From the NCBI GenBank assembly GCA_023957775.1, contig JAMLGR010000021.1, positions 1-48,004 of the forward strand: a DNA stretch of 48,004 nucleotides, in the 5' to 3' direction. This document shows, in pieces, positions 1-8,316 of this stretch. A program made the position numbers and the translations under genes. How positions within the stretch are numbered: the first letter of the stretch is position 1; the number at the start of each line of letters is the position of its first letter. The DNA comes from Fimbriimonadaceae bacterium (GTDB lineage Bacteria > Armatimonadota > Fimbriimonadia > Fimbriimonadales > Fimbriimonadaceae). A model generated the notes under the pieces. That model saw only the letters and a program-made list of their open reading frames with translations. It had not been told where the DNA came from and ran no database searches.

Positions 1-111
1 TTCGCGCAGCTCATGGCCGCGGCCACGATCTTCACCCTCCCGATCATCGTGCTGTTCTTCTTCGCCCAGAAGACGTTCATTCAAGGGATTGCCACGACGG
101 GCGGAAAGTAG
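1..111 (+). CDS. Sugar ABC transporter permease, C-terminal fragment
   Basis: Only the last 36 codons are inside the window; the gene begins upstream. The visible end has a hydrophobic helix (MAAATIFTLPIIVLFFFAQK) followed by TFIQGIATTGGK and a TAG stop. This tail, a last membrane segment then a [FY]-x-x-G-[IL] turn and a short Gly/Lys end, is what carbohydrate-uptake permeases of the MalG/UgpE type (binding-protein-dependent CUT1 importers) look like. It would sit in the inner membrane and move an oligosaccharide with a partner permease, a binding protein and an ATPase, none of which is in the window. A perfect hairpin with a T-run follows 53 bases later. The family call rests on a short tail. 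Confidence 0.7.
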   Translation, partial: FAQLMAAATIFTLPIIVLFFFAQKTFIQGIATTGGK

Positions 112-117
112 GGGAGA

Positions 118-147
118 CGGGAATCGGGAGCCGGGAGTCGGGAATCG
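118..147. repeat. Low-complexity GGGAATCGGGAG intergenic repeat
   Basis: Degenerate repeats of a GGGA(A/G)TCGG-like unit lie between the permease stop and the terminator hairpin. It resembles other short heteropolymeric intergenic repeats in this window (near 12416, 17895, 35363 and 41098). No function is visible. Confidence 0.5.
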
Positions 148-164
148 GTGCTGGGGAGTAGCTT

Positions 165-186
165 GCGCGGATTCATCCGCGCTTTT
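165..186 (+). terminator. Rho-independent terminator after the ABC permease
   Basis: GCGCGGAT and ATCCGCGC form a perfect 8-base inverted repeat separated by TC, followed at once by TTTT. Position and strand fit termination of the sugar permease operon. Confidence 0.7.
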
Positions 187-226
187 GGTTCCGGCGAAGC
201 CAGCCTTGGTGCTTTTGGGATCGTCG

Positions 227-232
227 TAGAAT
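227..232 (+). promoter_or_regulatory. Candidate -10 box (TAGAAT) of a leaderless promoter
   Basis: TAGAAT ends 6 bases before the ATG at 239, so transcription would start at or next to the start codon. No Shine-Dalgarno sequence precedes the ATG. A TTGGTG at 206-211 could be a weak -35. The same geometry recurs at many genes here. Confidence 0.45.
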
Positions 233-238
233 CCCCTC

Positions 239-901
239 ATGCAGGAACTCATGGTCGGTTGGACGTTCCTCACCGGCGTGGAGCACGCCCTCCGTGACGA
301 CACGCTCTCGGACCGAGAGGCTCGTGAACTGCTGCGCGACTGCGCCGCGCTCGGCCAGCAGGGGTGGGCATTGGCGCACGCAGTGATCGACACGCTGCGC
401 CTCGAAGCCGGCCAGAGGGTGGACCGTGAGCTTTCCCAACTTGAGATGGGCCCGTGGCTCGAAGGCATTGTGGATCAGATGGGGCGCTCGACGAGTCGCC
501 ACACTTTCGAAACGGTCCTCCACGATTCGTCGCGTGCGGTGGAAATGGATGCGACGCGTGTTGCGGCGGTCCTAATCATCCTCATGACGAACGCGCTCAA
601 GTTCTCACCCTCGGGCCGAATTGGCATCGAAGTTCGGGGACGGGATGGGTGGAAGGAGTTCGAGGTGAGTGACGAGGGTCCCGGGATTCCGCCCGACGAG
701 GCGGACAAGATATTCGACAAGGGCTTTCGAGGAGCGGCATGCTCAGATCTCTATGGGTCGGGGATGGGGCTGTACGTCGCCTCGCGGGTCACGAAGGAAG
801 TGCTCGGCGGCGAACTCCGGCTGATGGATTCGCCAACCGGCGCGCGATTTGGTCTGCGAGTGCCGGTTTCGGTGACGCTGGAGGGAGGACGCGGAGCATG
901 A
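239..901 (+). CDS. Histidine-kinase-like ATPase lacking the phospho-acceptor helix
   Basis: Residues 100-212 form a GHKL/HATPase_c domain: N-box LMTNALKFSP with Asn118, G1 box DEGPGIP at 145-151, F-box IFDKGF at 159-164 and G2 box GSGMGL at 173-178. Residues 20-60, ending DTLRLEAGQ, look like the second helix of a HisKA dimerisation domain, but the first helix with the H-box histidine is absent. There is no sensor or membrane segment. An in-frame TAG at 227-229 blocks any longer reading frame, so the short form is real in this sequence. It could be an ATP-binding subunit working with another kinase, a phosphatase or anti-sigma-like protein, or a truncated kinase gene. Its stop codon overlaps a possible ATG of the next reading frame. 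Confidence 0.7.
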   Translation: MQELMVGWTFLTGVEHALRDDTLSDREARELLRDCAALGQQGWALAHAVIDTLRLEAGQRVDRELSQLEMGPWLEGIVDQMGRSTSRHTFETVLHDSSRAVEMDATRVAAVLIILMTNALKFSPSGRIGIEVRGRDGWKEFEVSDEGPGIPPDEADKIFDKGFRGAACSDLYGSGMGLYVASRVTKEVLGGELRLMDSPTGARFGLRVPVSVTLEGGRGA

Positions 902-1101
902 AATGGATGATCCATCTGATCCTGATGACGCCATTTGCCGGGCTTTGTGCCGTTTGCCGCGCCGCAGTCGGGAAACTCACGGGACATCAGGTTCAACCCG
1001 CGGCGTCATCAAGACCAGATCCCTCTACGTCGCAGGGGATGACGGAAGCGGTAACCCTGTTCTGGCGGTGGGCGTACTCATGGGTGAACGGAGGAACCCC
1101 C

Positions 1102-3627
1102 ATGTTCGCTTGGTCTGTGCTGTGTTTGATGGCCTTGGGGCAGCAACCGCCGCCCCCGCCCTACGTGCGCGTCGGCACTTACTCCCTCGGGGAGTTCACT
1201 CGGGCTTCGCTGGTCGGGGACGGCGTGCTCTACTACGTTCAGGGCGAGGTCTTGCGCGCCTTGGACCTCGCGACGGGGAAGCCGATCTGGCATCAAGCCC
1301 TCGTCGGGTCCGTGAAGCTCGCGACGGACGGCCACACGCTGTTCGCCTGCAGCGGAAGCTGGAACAACGATCCCGCATGGGTGTTCGCCCTCGATCCGAA
1401 CACGGGCTCGATCCTGTGGAAGCTCCCGCGGAAGGGTCCTGCATCGCCGATGGCCGTTTCGGGTGACCGGCTGTTCCTCTCCATGGCGCAGGGAACCCTC
1501 TCGGCCTTGGACCTGAAGACGCGGCAAGCCGTGTGGCGGATCGACCTCCCTAGGCCGCCCAGACAGGCCTCAGACTCCAAAGAAGAGATCGCTATCACGG
1601 CACCGGGCCCGGTGAACGCGGTCACGGCCGAAAATGGGCGCGTGGTCGCGAACAGCGGATCGATCACCTCGTGTTTCGACGCGCGCACCGGCGCCTCGCT
1701 TTGGCAGGAGGGCGAATCGGCCTATTACGACGAACCGATCGTGACCGCGCGTGGTGTCGTGCTTGTCAAGGGTGGCAAAGCGTGCGTCGGCCGCGATCTA
1801 GCGTCGGGCAAGGTCCTCTGGCGGGTGGACCAGATGCTCGGCACTACAGTGAGTTCGCTCGAGGGGGCGTTCGCGATGCTCAGCCAGGGCAACTTGATCG
1901 GACTGGACCCGTCTTCGGGCAAGACGCTTTGGTCGCACGGACTGGGCTCTGGCCCGTTCACCGTGGGGCGACGATCCGACACGGTCCTTGGAGGCGTGCT
2001 GTTCGCGCGTGGTTGGGAGCGGATGATCGCCGTGGACGGTTTGGGAAAGGAGCTTTGGTCGTGCCCCGAGGATCAAGCTCTCGCGTCTCCGATCTGGACC
2101 GACGGCCGGCAGGTTGTTTGCTTCGACGGCCAGCGGTTGTTCCGCTACGTCCCGGGCACGCGGCCGGCGCTGCCCACCCAGCCGACCGCCCGAACGGAAG
2201 TTGCTGGGCGCCTCATTGCAAAGTTCGAGGACCTGGACGCCGAGGACTTGGCGCGGCTTGCGAGCCTCGGCGACGACGCCTTCGAACCGTTGCTCCGCGC
2301 ATTCCTCGGGGCCGCCAAGGCTCAAGACTCCAGAGGTGCGTCCAGCGAGTCCTCGCGCTACGAATCGTTGGCTTCGGTGCTGAAGGCCACCGCCTCCAAT
2401 CGGCGCGGCGACGATCTGCTCGCCGCGCTCGCCGCCTCCGGTCGGGGGAGTTCCGCCAAGCCGACATTGATCAGATTGCTCGCCCAGTTCGGCGACCCAG
2501 ACAAGTACATCCCGTACCTTCTCAAGGAACTGGAGGTCCCCACTCCTGGATTCGAGTTCTACGACTCAAGCACCTATGTCTCGCGCATGATCGTGGCTCA
2601 TTCGAACCATCCGTTGGCGGTTCGTTACATGATCGGGCAGCTCAAGGACCCAAAAGGCGACACCCAGCAGCGGTTCGATGCTTACGTGAACCTGGCGGCG
2701 TCGGGAAACGAGGAGGCCGTCGCGGCCGTGCTTGCGGAACGCTCCGAGCGAACTCTGCTCGCTCCGCTCGAAGAGCGCCTCGACCTGGCTCACGTCGGAG
2801 GGAGCACGAGGGATCAGGCGACATCGATCCTGCGCGCACAGAAGACCGATGCCAACGGGGTCACCTGGGGGCTGCTCAGCGTGGCCGTGCTTGGCAGCGA
2901 CGGCGACCTCTGGCTCGTTCGCAAGGAGGGCGACGCCTGGACCCACCCTCGGTTCGCGGGAGTGAGTAGAGAGGCCCCGAGCAGTTGGGCGAATCCTCCG
3001 CCTCCGGTGCCGACATTCGCGGGCAAGACCGGAAAGGAGTTAGCGGACGGGGCCTGGTTCGACGCGCTCGTTGGCAATCCCGCGCTGGATTCGGACGCCG
3101 ACGGCGACGGGTTGACCGACCTCGTGGAGGCGCGCCTGGGAACCGATCCCAAACGCGCGGACACCGACGGTGACGGAGACCCGGATGGGGTGGACCCTTG
3201 GCCCAATGCCCAGCGACGGCCCGAGTCCGATGCCGAGAAGGTGCTCGCGGCGGTCTTCGAGGCTCGTTACCACTTCTTCGGAGGGGACCAAGCGGGGATC
3301 TTCTTTGCACCTGCGGACATGGAGCCGTTCGAGATGGTCGGGTGGCGCGGACCAGTGATCTGGAAGGCGGATGCCCACGACTGGTCCACCCCGCTCGAGC
3401 AGTGCTACGAGCAGGGGGTCGCCTTTATCCGCTTCACGGGCGGCCGGGGCGGGGAGGACAAGCCATGGGAGGAGCAAATGATCACCTGGAACAAGGACCG
3501 CACCGAGGCCAGTACGCTGATCTCGACCTACTTCGGTGGCCTAAGCGGGACGGGCTACTCGGCGATCGTGCGCAAGATCGGTGATCGGTGGGTAGTCGTC
3601 TCGATGCGGATGGCCTACGTCTCCTAA
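1102..3627 (+). CDS. Secreted PQQ-type beta-propeller protein with calcium-binding repeats
   Basis: The 841-residue protein starts with a short signal-like segment (MFAWSVLCLMALG) then a proline run. Residues about 15-350 hold repeated blades of the PQQ/quinoprotein type (for example LRALDLATGKPIWH), each ending in a W after an A-L-D-x-x-[TS]-G-K signature. The middle is helical and HEAT-like. Residues about 664-695 carry thrombospondin type-3-like calcium loops (DSDADGDGLTD, DTDGDGDPDG). This suggests an extracellular structural or binding protein; no enzyme site is seen. I chose ATG 1102 because GGAGG lies 8 bases upstream and it gives the signal segment. The frame is open further upstream, and an ATG at 898 that overlaps the kinase stop (ATGA), also with a GGAGG, is a real alternative. 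Confidence 0.75.
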   Translation: MFAWSVLCLMALGQQPPPPPYVRVGTYSLGEFTRASLVGDGVLYYVQGEVLRALDLATGKPIWHQALVGSVKLATDGHTLFACSGSWNNDPAWVFALDPNTGSILWKLPRKGPASPMAVSGDRLFLSMAQGTLSALDLKTRQAVWRIDLPRPPRQASDSKEEIAITAPGPVNAVTAENGRVVANSGSITSCFDARTGASLWQEGESAYYDEPIVTARGVVLVKGGKACVGRDLASGKVLWRVDQMLGTTVSSLEGAFAMLSQGNLIGLDPSSGKTLWSHGLGSGPFTVGRRSDTVLGGVLFARGWERMIAVDGLGKELWSCPEDQALASPIWTDGRQVVCFDGQRLFRYVPGTRPALPTQPTARTEVAGRLIAKFEDLDAEDLARLASLGDDAFEPLLRAFLGAAKAQDSRGASSESSRYESLASVLKATASNRRGDDLLAALAASGRGSSAKPTLIRLLAQFGDPDKYIPYLLKELEVPTPGFEFYDSSTYVSRMIVAHSNHPLAVRYMIGQLKDPKGDTQQRFDAYVNLAASGNEEAVAAVLAERSERTLLAPLEERLDLAHVGGSTRDQATSILRAQKTDANGVTWGLLSVAVLGSDGDLWLVRKEGDAWTHPRFAGVSREAPSSWANPPPPVPTFAGKTGKELADGAWFDALVGNPALDSDADGDGLTDLVEARLGTDPKRADTDGDGDPDGVDPWPNAQRRPESDAEKVLAAVFEARYHFFGGDQAGIFFAPADMEPFEMVGWRGPVIWKADAHDWSTPLEQCYEQGVAFIRFTGGRGGEDKPWEEQMITWNKDRTEASTLISTYFGGLSGTGYSAIVRKIGDRWVVVSMRMAYVS

Positions 3628-3668
3628 GTCAACGGTGAACGAGCGTGGTCCGCGTTCAAGGCAGCCCG

Positions 3669-3818
3669 ATGGATCATGTCGTGACGGTTGCAACGAACCG
3701 CAGATCCAAGAAGATCGAAGACCACGGCGGCAGCGGACCTGACGAGCTTTGGGCGGTTCAGACGATGATCGACGGATTGGTCCAAACCGCGACCGACTGG
3801 GAGAAAGTCAAGGGCTGA
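3669..3818 (+). CDS. Short hypothetical ORF, possible C-terminal gene remnant
   Basis: A 49-codon frame lies between the convergent ends of the beta-propeller gene and the GH127-like gene. The translation is mixed and soluble (ends MIDGLVQTATDWEKVKG). The open frame begins just after a TGA at 3636-3638 and has no good ribosome-binding site. It could be the leftover end of a degraded gene or chance. I do not recognise it. Confidence 0.2.
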   Translation: MDHVVTVATNRRSKKIEDHGGSGPDELWAVQTMIDGLVQTATDWEKVKG

Positions 3819-3838
3819 GGACGTGCCTGGGCGCGGCA

Positions 3839-6361
3839 CTACCAGAAAGTCACCTCGAAGCCGGCGACGTTGATGAACCGATCCTTCGACTCGGGGGTTT
3901 TGTCCGGCAACACAGTCACGCGAATCGTGTGCAGGCCCGGGGGCAGGTCCCTGACGCTCCAATCGAACGGGGCTCCCCGTGTTGGCGCGTACTGGTCGAC
4001 GACCGTAACCACCTTGCCGTCGATGCGCACCTCCGCGCGCCCGGCGTCGTCGTATTTCCACCCGAGCCAGCGCACCCCGGTGCCGTCGAACTTCGCCTCG
4101 CAACTGGCCCCAACCTCGTTGGAGAACCAAAACTGGCCGCCGTCGTTCCAACGGCCTGCCGTTTCCAGCCTGCGGAATCCGATGCGCTTGGGTAGCGAGG
4201 GGTCGAGGTAGAGAAAGTAATCCTCGCCCTCCTTGTAGGCGTAATACGGCCGTGCCAGCGTGCCCGGCTGAGACCGGAGCCTGAAGGAAAGCGCCTCCCC
4301 AGGCATCTTCTCGAAGTTCGCTGCAAGCTTGTCGAACTCGATGGCCCCTCCCGGATTGAACTCGGAACGGAACGCCATGGCGACCGGGCCGTAGGTAATC
4401 GCCGTTGGAAAGGTCTTCTTCGGGTCGATGGGCACCGATCGGAACTCCATGGGCAGCTCAAGTTCGAGGACTTCTCCCTTGCGCCAGCGCCGACTCACGC
4501 GCATCCAGTTCTTGCCGGCGTCGACAAGCGCCAACGGCTTGCCGTTCAACTTCGCCGTCATGGGTCCAGAAAGCCACCCCGGGCGCCGGAAGCTCAGAGC
4601 CATGGCCTCGCCGGGGGCCTCCTCGAAGGTCAGCGTGGTGCTCGGCGCCTCGGGAAAGCGCGTCGATTGCCGAAGCCGCACCGCACCGCCGTACGAATTG
4701 AACGTCAGGGTCGAGGGCACGAACAGGTTCACGCGCACACCGCCCCCCCTTTCTCGGAAATAGATGAGTTCCGGAAGGACCGCCACCGCCATGGGGCGCG
4801 TGCCTGTACAGCAGGTCCATTGGCCGTCGTTCACCTTCTGCCCCCCGAACGGGTTGTAGTCGGAGTTGTACATCACGCCCCCCGACGCACTCATCGGGAT
4901 CGTCGCCGCGATTCCGTTGATGGCCAACCTCTCGACCCAATCGCCGTAGCGCGCGTCGCCGGTGATCAGGATCAAGAGCCGACACAGCTTGAAGGCGGCC
5001 CAAGAGCCGCACTGAGTCTCAAACGTGGGCGTGGTCGTCTCAAGGCGGTGGACCACCTCGTCGCGGAGCGCCAGCCGCTCGTCCGGCCCGTAGCCTCCGG
5101 TGGCAAAACACTGCTGGGTCTGCAGGAAGTCGTAGCCGCGGGTCACGGTGTCGAGATAGTGCTTCTCGCCGGTGGCCAGGTAGGCGCGCGCCGCCCCCGC
5201 AAGAGTGTTGACGTGGCTGTAGGCATGGTACGCCGTCGGCAGCGACTCCGTGCCAGGTCCTTGTCCTTTGAAGAGGGGGGCGCCCTTGGCGAGCCGATCC
5301 CAGAACGCCGTGTACTCCCAAACCTTGGCGAAGTCGCCGTATTTGTGCTCGCGGGTCAGGAAGTAGGCGCGGTAGAGGTTCTCGCTGAGCGTGTACCACT
5401 CCGTCGATCCTTGCCACACGTTGAGCGCATACGCGTTTGTGCGATCGAGGTTTTTGATCGCCCAGTCCGTGATGCGCGAAAGGTGCGCCTCGACGCCCTC
5501 GCTCTCGCAATAGACCGCCATGTCCACAAGCGCGCCCACCATCTTGTCGAACGTGTAGTGCGGCGCGTTGGGCTTGGTCGAGTAGTAGAAGAACCCGTCG
5601 GGCGCGATGCACTTGGCCCAGTTCGCCTCGAGCACCTCCGCCTTGGCCTTGCACGCGGGATCGCGGGTGGTCGCGTACATGCGCGCAAGCCCAGAGAGAA
5701 TCTGGCCGAACGCGTTGAAGGCGTCGTCCGAATACCAACCTCCCAACTCGCGCCCCGGTGCGGGCAGCCCGGCCCTCCGCCTGAAGCCGAGCAGCAGATC
5801 GTCGTTGGGGATCCGCAGGTAGAACTCCTTGGCCTCGTCGAGCTGCGTCCTGAGCATTCCGGATTCGAGCGTGATGTCCTCGGGCTCGAACTCCCTAAGG
5901 CGTGGGTTGGGACCCATCGGCTCGAGGATCGAGATGCTGGTCCAACCTTGCGCAGGCTGTCCGACGGCAACCAAGTCCGACGCGAAGAGAACGTCCGGCC
6001 TGCTCTGGCCTTCGGCGACCTCGATCGTCCAGCCGTGGAAGGGGAGGTTGTCTCGGCCGCTCCACCAGTGGAGCGACGTCGGACCAAACCAGGACTTGTC
6101 TTCTCCAGCCGTCCAGTACCTGCCATCCAAGGTCGCTCGCACAGCCTCGACGGTCGCGCGGAAGTCAGCCTTGGCGGAATAGCAGCGTTGTCGACGCGGG
6201 GGCCCGCCGCCCAAGTTGTCGACGACGACTTCGGGCACCTCAAGCCGCTGGAATCCCTTGAGGAAGCTCTCGTCCAACGCGGGACGCTGGGCTCGAGACG
6301 GAACGGCGATCAGCGACAGGAGCAACGCCAAGGGGAGACCGAGAGCCCGTGTTGCAGGCAT
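3839..6361 (-). CDS. Secreted GH127-like glycoside hydrolase (DUF1680 family)
   Basis: 840 residues with a signal peptide (LALLLSLIAVPSRAQ). After an N-terminal region of about 160 residues rich in Trp, the central part follows the (alpha/alpha)6 barrel of GH127/DUF1680, a family of beta-L-arabinofuranosidases. Cys517-Cys518 in WTCCTGT correspond to the family's Cys pair (nucleophile and zinc ligand). Glu448 and Cys451 (FETQCGSWAAF) lie where the remaining zinc ligands are expected, but one residue further apart than the E-x-C spacing I know. The C-terminal 70 residues look like a beta-sandwich ligand-binding domain. Likely role: extracytoplasmic removal of arabinose-type sugars from plant polymers. 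The exact substrate cannot be read. It is followed by a convergent gene, and upstream lies the BSP-type peptidase on the same strand. Confidence 0.8.
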   Translation of the reverse strand: MPATRALGLPLALLLSLIAVPSRAQRPALDESFLKGFQRLEVPEVVVDNLGGGPPRRQRCYSAKADFRATVEAVRATLDGRYWTAGEDKSWFGPTSLHWWSGRDNLPFHGWTIEVAEGQSRPDVLFASDLVAVGQPAQGWTSISILEPMGPNPRLREFEPEDITLESGMLRTQLDEAKEFYLRIPNDDLLLGFRRRAGLPAPGRELGGWYSDDAFNAFGQILSGLARMYATTRDPACKAKAEVLEANWAKCIAPDGFFYYSTKPNAPHYTFDKMVGALVDMAVYCESEGVEAHLSRITDWAIKNLDRTNAYALNVWQGSTEWYTLSENLYRAYFLTREHKYGDFAKVWEYTAFWDRLAKGAPLFKGQGPGTESLPTAYHAYSHVNTLAGAARAYLATGEKHYLDTVTRGYDFLQTQQCFATGGYGPDERLALRDEVVHRLETTTPTFETQCGSWAAFKLCRLLILITGDARYGDWVERLAINGIAATIPMSASGGVMYNSDYNPFGGQKVNDGQWTCCTGTRPMAVAVLPELIYFRERGGGVRVNLFVPSTLTFNSYGGAVRLRQSTRFPEAPSTTLTFEEAPGEAMALSFRRPGWLSGPMTAKLNGKPLALVDAGKNWMRVSRRWRKGEVLELELPMEFRSVPIDPKKTFPTAITYGPVAMAFRSEFNPGGAIEFDKLAANFEKMPGEALSFRLRSQPGTLARPYYAYKEGEDYFLYLDPSLPKRIGFRRLETAGRWNDGGQFWFSNEVGASCEAKFDGTGVRWLGWKYDDAGRAEVRIDGKVVTVVDQYAPTRGAPFDWSVRDLPPGLHTIRVTVLPDKTPESKDRFINVAGFEVTFW

Positions 6362-6448
6362 GGCTCACTTCAGTTCGCCGCGGAGGGCGTCTTTCCCTTT
6401 TCAACTCTCCGCAGGGCGATTATGCCCGAGGGCAACGGCGTGCGCCAA

Positions 6449-7180
6449 TCACGGAAAATCCGACGGCACCGCGCCGACGCTCGCGACGAACTCGTCCCAG
6501 AGCGCCTGGGCGTCCTTGCCCGTGAGCTTATGGAACAACGGCATTGGGTCGTCGCCATGGCGGAGTGCCCGGTCCAACGCCGGCCCCAGACCCATGTCGT
6601 ACTGGCGCGACACCCAGGCGAGCCAGTAGGCGGTGGTTCGGTAGCTGTCGGTGTACTTGTTGCGGGTTGCATCGATGCGCGGCCGTTTAGCCTCCGGCTC
6701 GTAGCGCCACCAGCGCACGTAGTCGGCGATGCCCTCGACGAGCCAGCCGGGCTTGGGGCCCCTTCCCGGGTAGGACTGCACGACGTGCGTCAACTCGTGG
6801 ACGACCATCCCGAGATCGTCCGGATGGGCGGTGATCCACTCGCCGTTGATGGTGATCGTATTGCCCGACGTGTAAGCCGGCGCCGAGATCTTCTTCTTGA
6901 TGACAAGCCGTATCTGCGACGGGGCCTTGTAATCCTCGGTGGCGAGCAGGGAGCACACCGTCGGGAACCACGACTCGACGAGCCCCTTGGCCGCCTCGCC
7001 CCACGCCTGACCCTCGGGGAAGTCGGACGCATCGACCGACACGGGAGGGCACTCCAGCCGCGGCGCCAAGGGATAGATGTGCTTTTGGAGCGGCTGTTGT
7101 GCCCCTAGGAGAGCCGCGCTCAAGAGGAGTGCGATGCATGCTGTCTGTTTCATCCAACCGTTGCTCGTTTCGCGAGTCAT
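6449..7180 (-). CDS. Secreted basic-secretory-protein-type metallopeptidase
   Basis: 243 residues. The N-terminus (MKQTACIALLLSAALLGAQQ after nine leading residues) is a signal peptide. The core contains VVHELTHVVQSY, an HExxH zinc site, followed by GWLVEGIADYVRWW, whose Glu can be the third ligand; this H-E-x-x-H...E-G-[IL]-A-D-Y pattern is typical of the BSP family (PF04450) of putative peptidases. I used ATG 7180, preceded by GAGGTG at good spacing, rather than the internal ATG at 7153. A longer open frame upstream is the shadow of the sugar-kinase gene. Peptide substrates are unknown. Confidence 0.8.
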   Translation of the reverse strand: MTRETSNGWMKQTACIALLLSAALLGAQQPLQKHIYPLAPRLECPPVSVDASDFPEGQAWGEAAKGLVESWFPTVCSLLATEDYKAPSQIRLVIKKKISAPAYTSGNTITINGEWITAHPDDLGMVVHELTHVVQSYPGRGPKPGWLVEGIADYVRWWRYEPEAKRPRIDATRNKYTDSYRTTAYWLAWVSRQYDMGLGPALDRALRHGDDPMPLFHKLTGKDAQALWDEFVASVGAVPSDFP

Positions 7181-7196
7181 TTGTTCACCTCGTCCT

Positions 7197-7260
7197 TTGG
7201 CACGCCCGACAAGCGGGCGTGGCACCCGGTATCCACCCGGTATCCACCCGGTACCGGTCC
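7197..7260. repeat. Palindromic repeat with 11-bp tandem tail (copy A)
   Basis: CACGCCCG-ACAA-GCGGGCGTG forms a near-perfect hairpin (7202-7221), followed by a tail of repeated ATCCACCCGGT units (about 7230-7255). The same palindrome occurs at 14661-14688 and 14711-14738, and a comparable 11-bp tail occurs at 16617-16655. It lies between the PfkB and peptidase genes, so it could also stabilise or end the kinase transcript. Confidence 0.7.
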
Positions 7261-7296
7261 GACCCATCGCCATTCTGATCGCAATCTGGCCTGGCC

Positions 7297-8316
7297 TCAA
7301 TTCCATCCCCCATCGATTCGTGCCCGGGTCTCCGCCCAAGGCCGCACGCCGCTTGCCGCATCGCGCGATTCCACCGAGCACGCCCCGACGGCGCACCCGG
7401 CCTCCAAACATGCCTCGAGACCAAACCCGCGCACCCAACCCATCAGGAAGCCGGCGATGGTGGCGTCCCCCGCGCCCGTGGTCCCCACGGCCTCCACCGA
7501 GAAGCACGGGTGCTCTGCGGTCCGGTTCGCCCAGGAGGCCGCGTTCGAAAGTCCGGGAATCGTCGAGAGCCGGTCCTCGCCGGCGGTCCAGGCGGCCAGG
7601 CCTCGGGTCCCCCGCTTCACCACGACGATGCCCGCGCCCATCTCGAGGCACCGCTCGGCGCACTCCTCGGCGGGTCGCCCGAGCATGAACGCCAACTCCC
7701 CGTCGCTGGGGAAGAAGAGGTCCACAAGGGGCAGCACGCGTTCGAGGATCCGCCCCCAGGGCGCCTTCCCAGAAGGGGAGGCCGGATCGGGCAGGCTCAT
7801 GTCCAGCGAGACCGCCGCCCCCGCGCGCCGAGCCTTGGCAAGCAGCGACTCCAACTCCCCGCCCTCGTCGGCGTACATCCGGGCCATGAGCGGCGGGTAG
7901 CCGAAGTGCAGCACCTTCGCCCCCTCCAAATGGGCGTCATCGAGGTCGCTCGCCGAAAACGTGTCGTTCTCGCCCGGCATGTGCAAGAACGTGCGGTCCC
8001 GGCCGGGCGGGCTGATCACGATCGAGTAGGAGGTCACACCGCCGGCGGTGGCCGCCAAGCCGCGTGTCAAAGAAGGCGACTCGGCGGCCAGCAGCTCGGC
8101 GACCACCCTTCCAAACGGGTCGTCGCCGATCTTCCCGACTAGGTCGACCGACACCCCGAGTCGGTGAAGGGCCCGGCCCACGTTCGGCACGCAACCGCCG
8201 GTGGCCAGGTCGGCGGCCCCGACCTCGATCAGGGCGCCGGGCCGCAGCTCGGCGTCCCTGAGGAAGTGCGGAATCACGTCGAGACAGATGTGGCCGGCGA
8301 CGACGATCTCCGCCAT
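7297..8316 (-). CDS. PfkB-family sugar kinase
   Basis: 339 residues. The N-terminus (MAEIVVAGHICLDVIP) and a GG(C/A)-x-x-N-V-[GA]-R-A-L block (TGGCVPNVGRALHRLG) match the first PfkB signature. GTTGAGDATIAGFLMG near the C-terminus matches the second, with the catalytic-base Asp in GAGDAT. It phosphorylates a sugar or sugar-derived alcohol with ATP in the cytoplasm; the substrate is not predictable. The ATG at 8316 shares one base with the stop of the upstream dehydrogenase (TGATG), so the two are translationally coupled in the aldolase-dehydrogenase-kinase operon. Confidence 0.9.
   Translation of the reverse strand: MAEIVVAGHICLDVIPHFLRDAELRPGALIEVGAADLATGGCVPNVGRALHRLGVSVDLVGKIGDDPFGRVVAELLAAESPSLTRGLAATAGGVTSYSIVISPPGRDRTFLHMPGENDTFSASDLDDAHLEGAKVLHFGYPPLMARMYADEGGELESLLAKARRAGAAVSLDMSLPDPASPSGKAPWGRILERVLPLVDLFFPSDGELAFMLGRPAEECAERCLEMGAGIVVVKRGTRGLAAWTAGEDRLSTIPGLSNAASWANRTAEHPCFSVEAVGTTGAGDATIAGFLMGWVRGFGLEACLEAGCAVGACSVESRDAASGVRPWAETRARIDGGWN

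Noticed and set aside
903-1466. A 187-codon frame after the kinase gene
   Set aside because: It overlaps the beta-propeller gene out of frame and its product has no recognisable domain or hydrophobic pattern.
4667-7108. An 813-codon open frame on the plus strand
   Set aside because: It is antisense to the GH127-like and BSP peptidase genes, whose motifs are intact.
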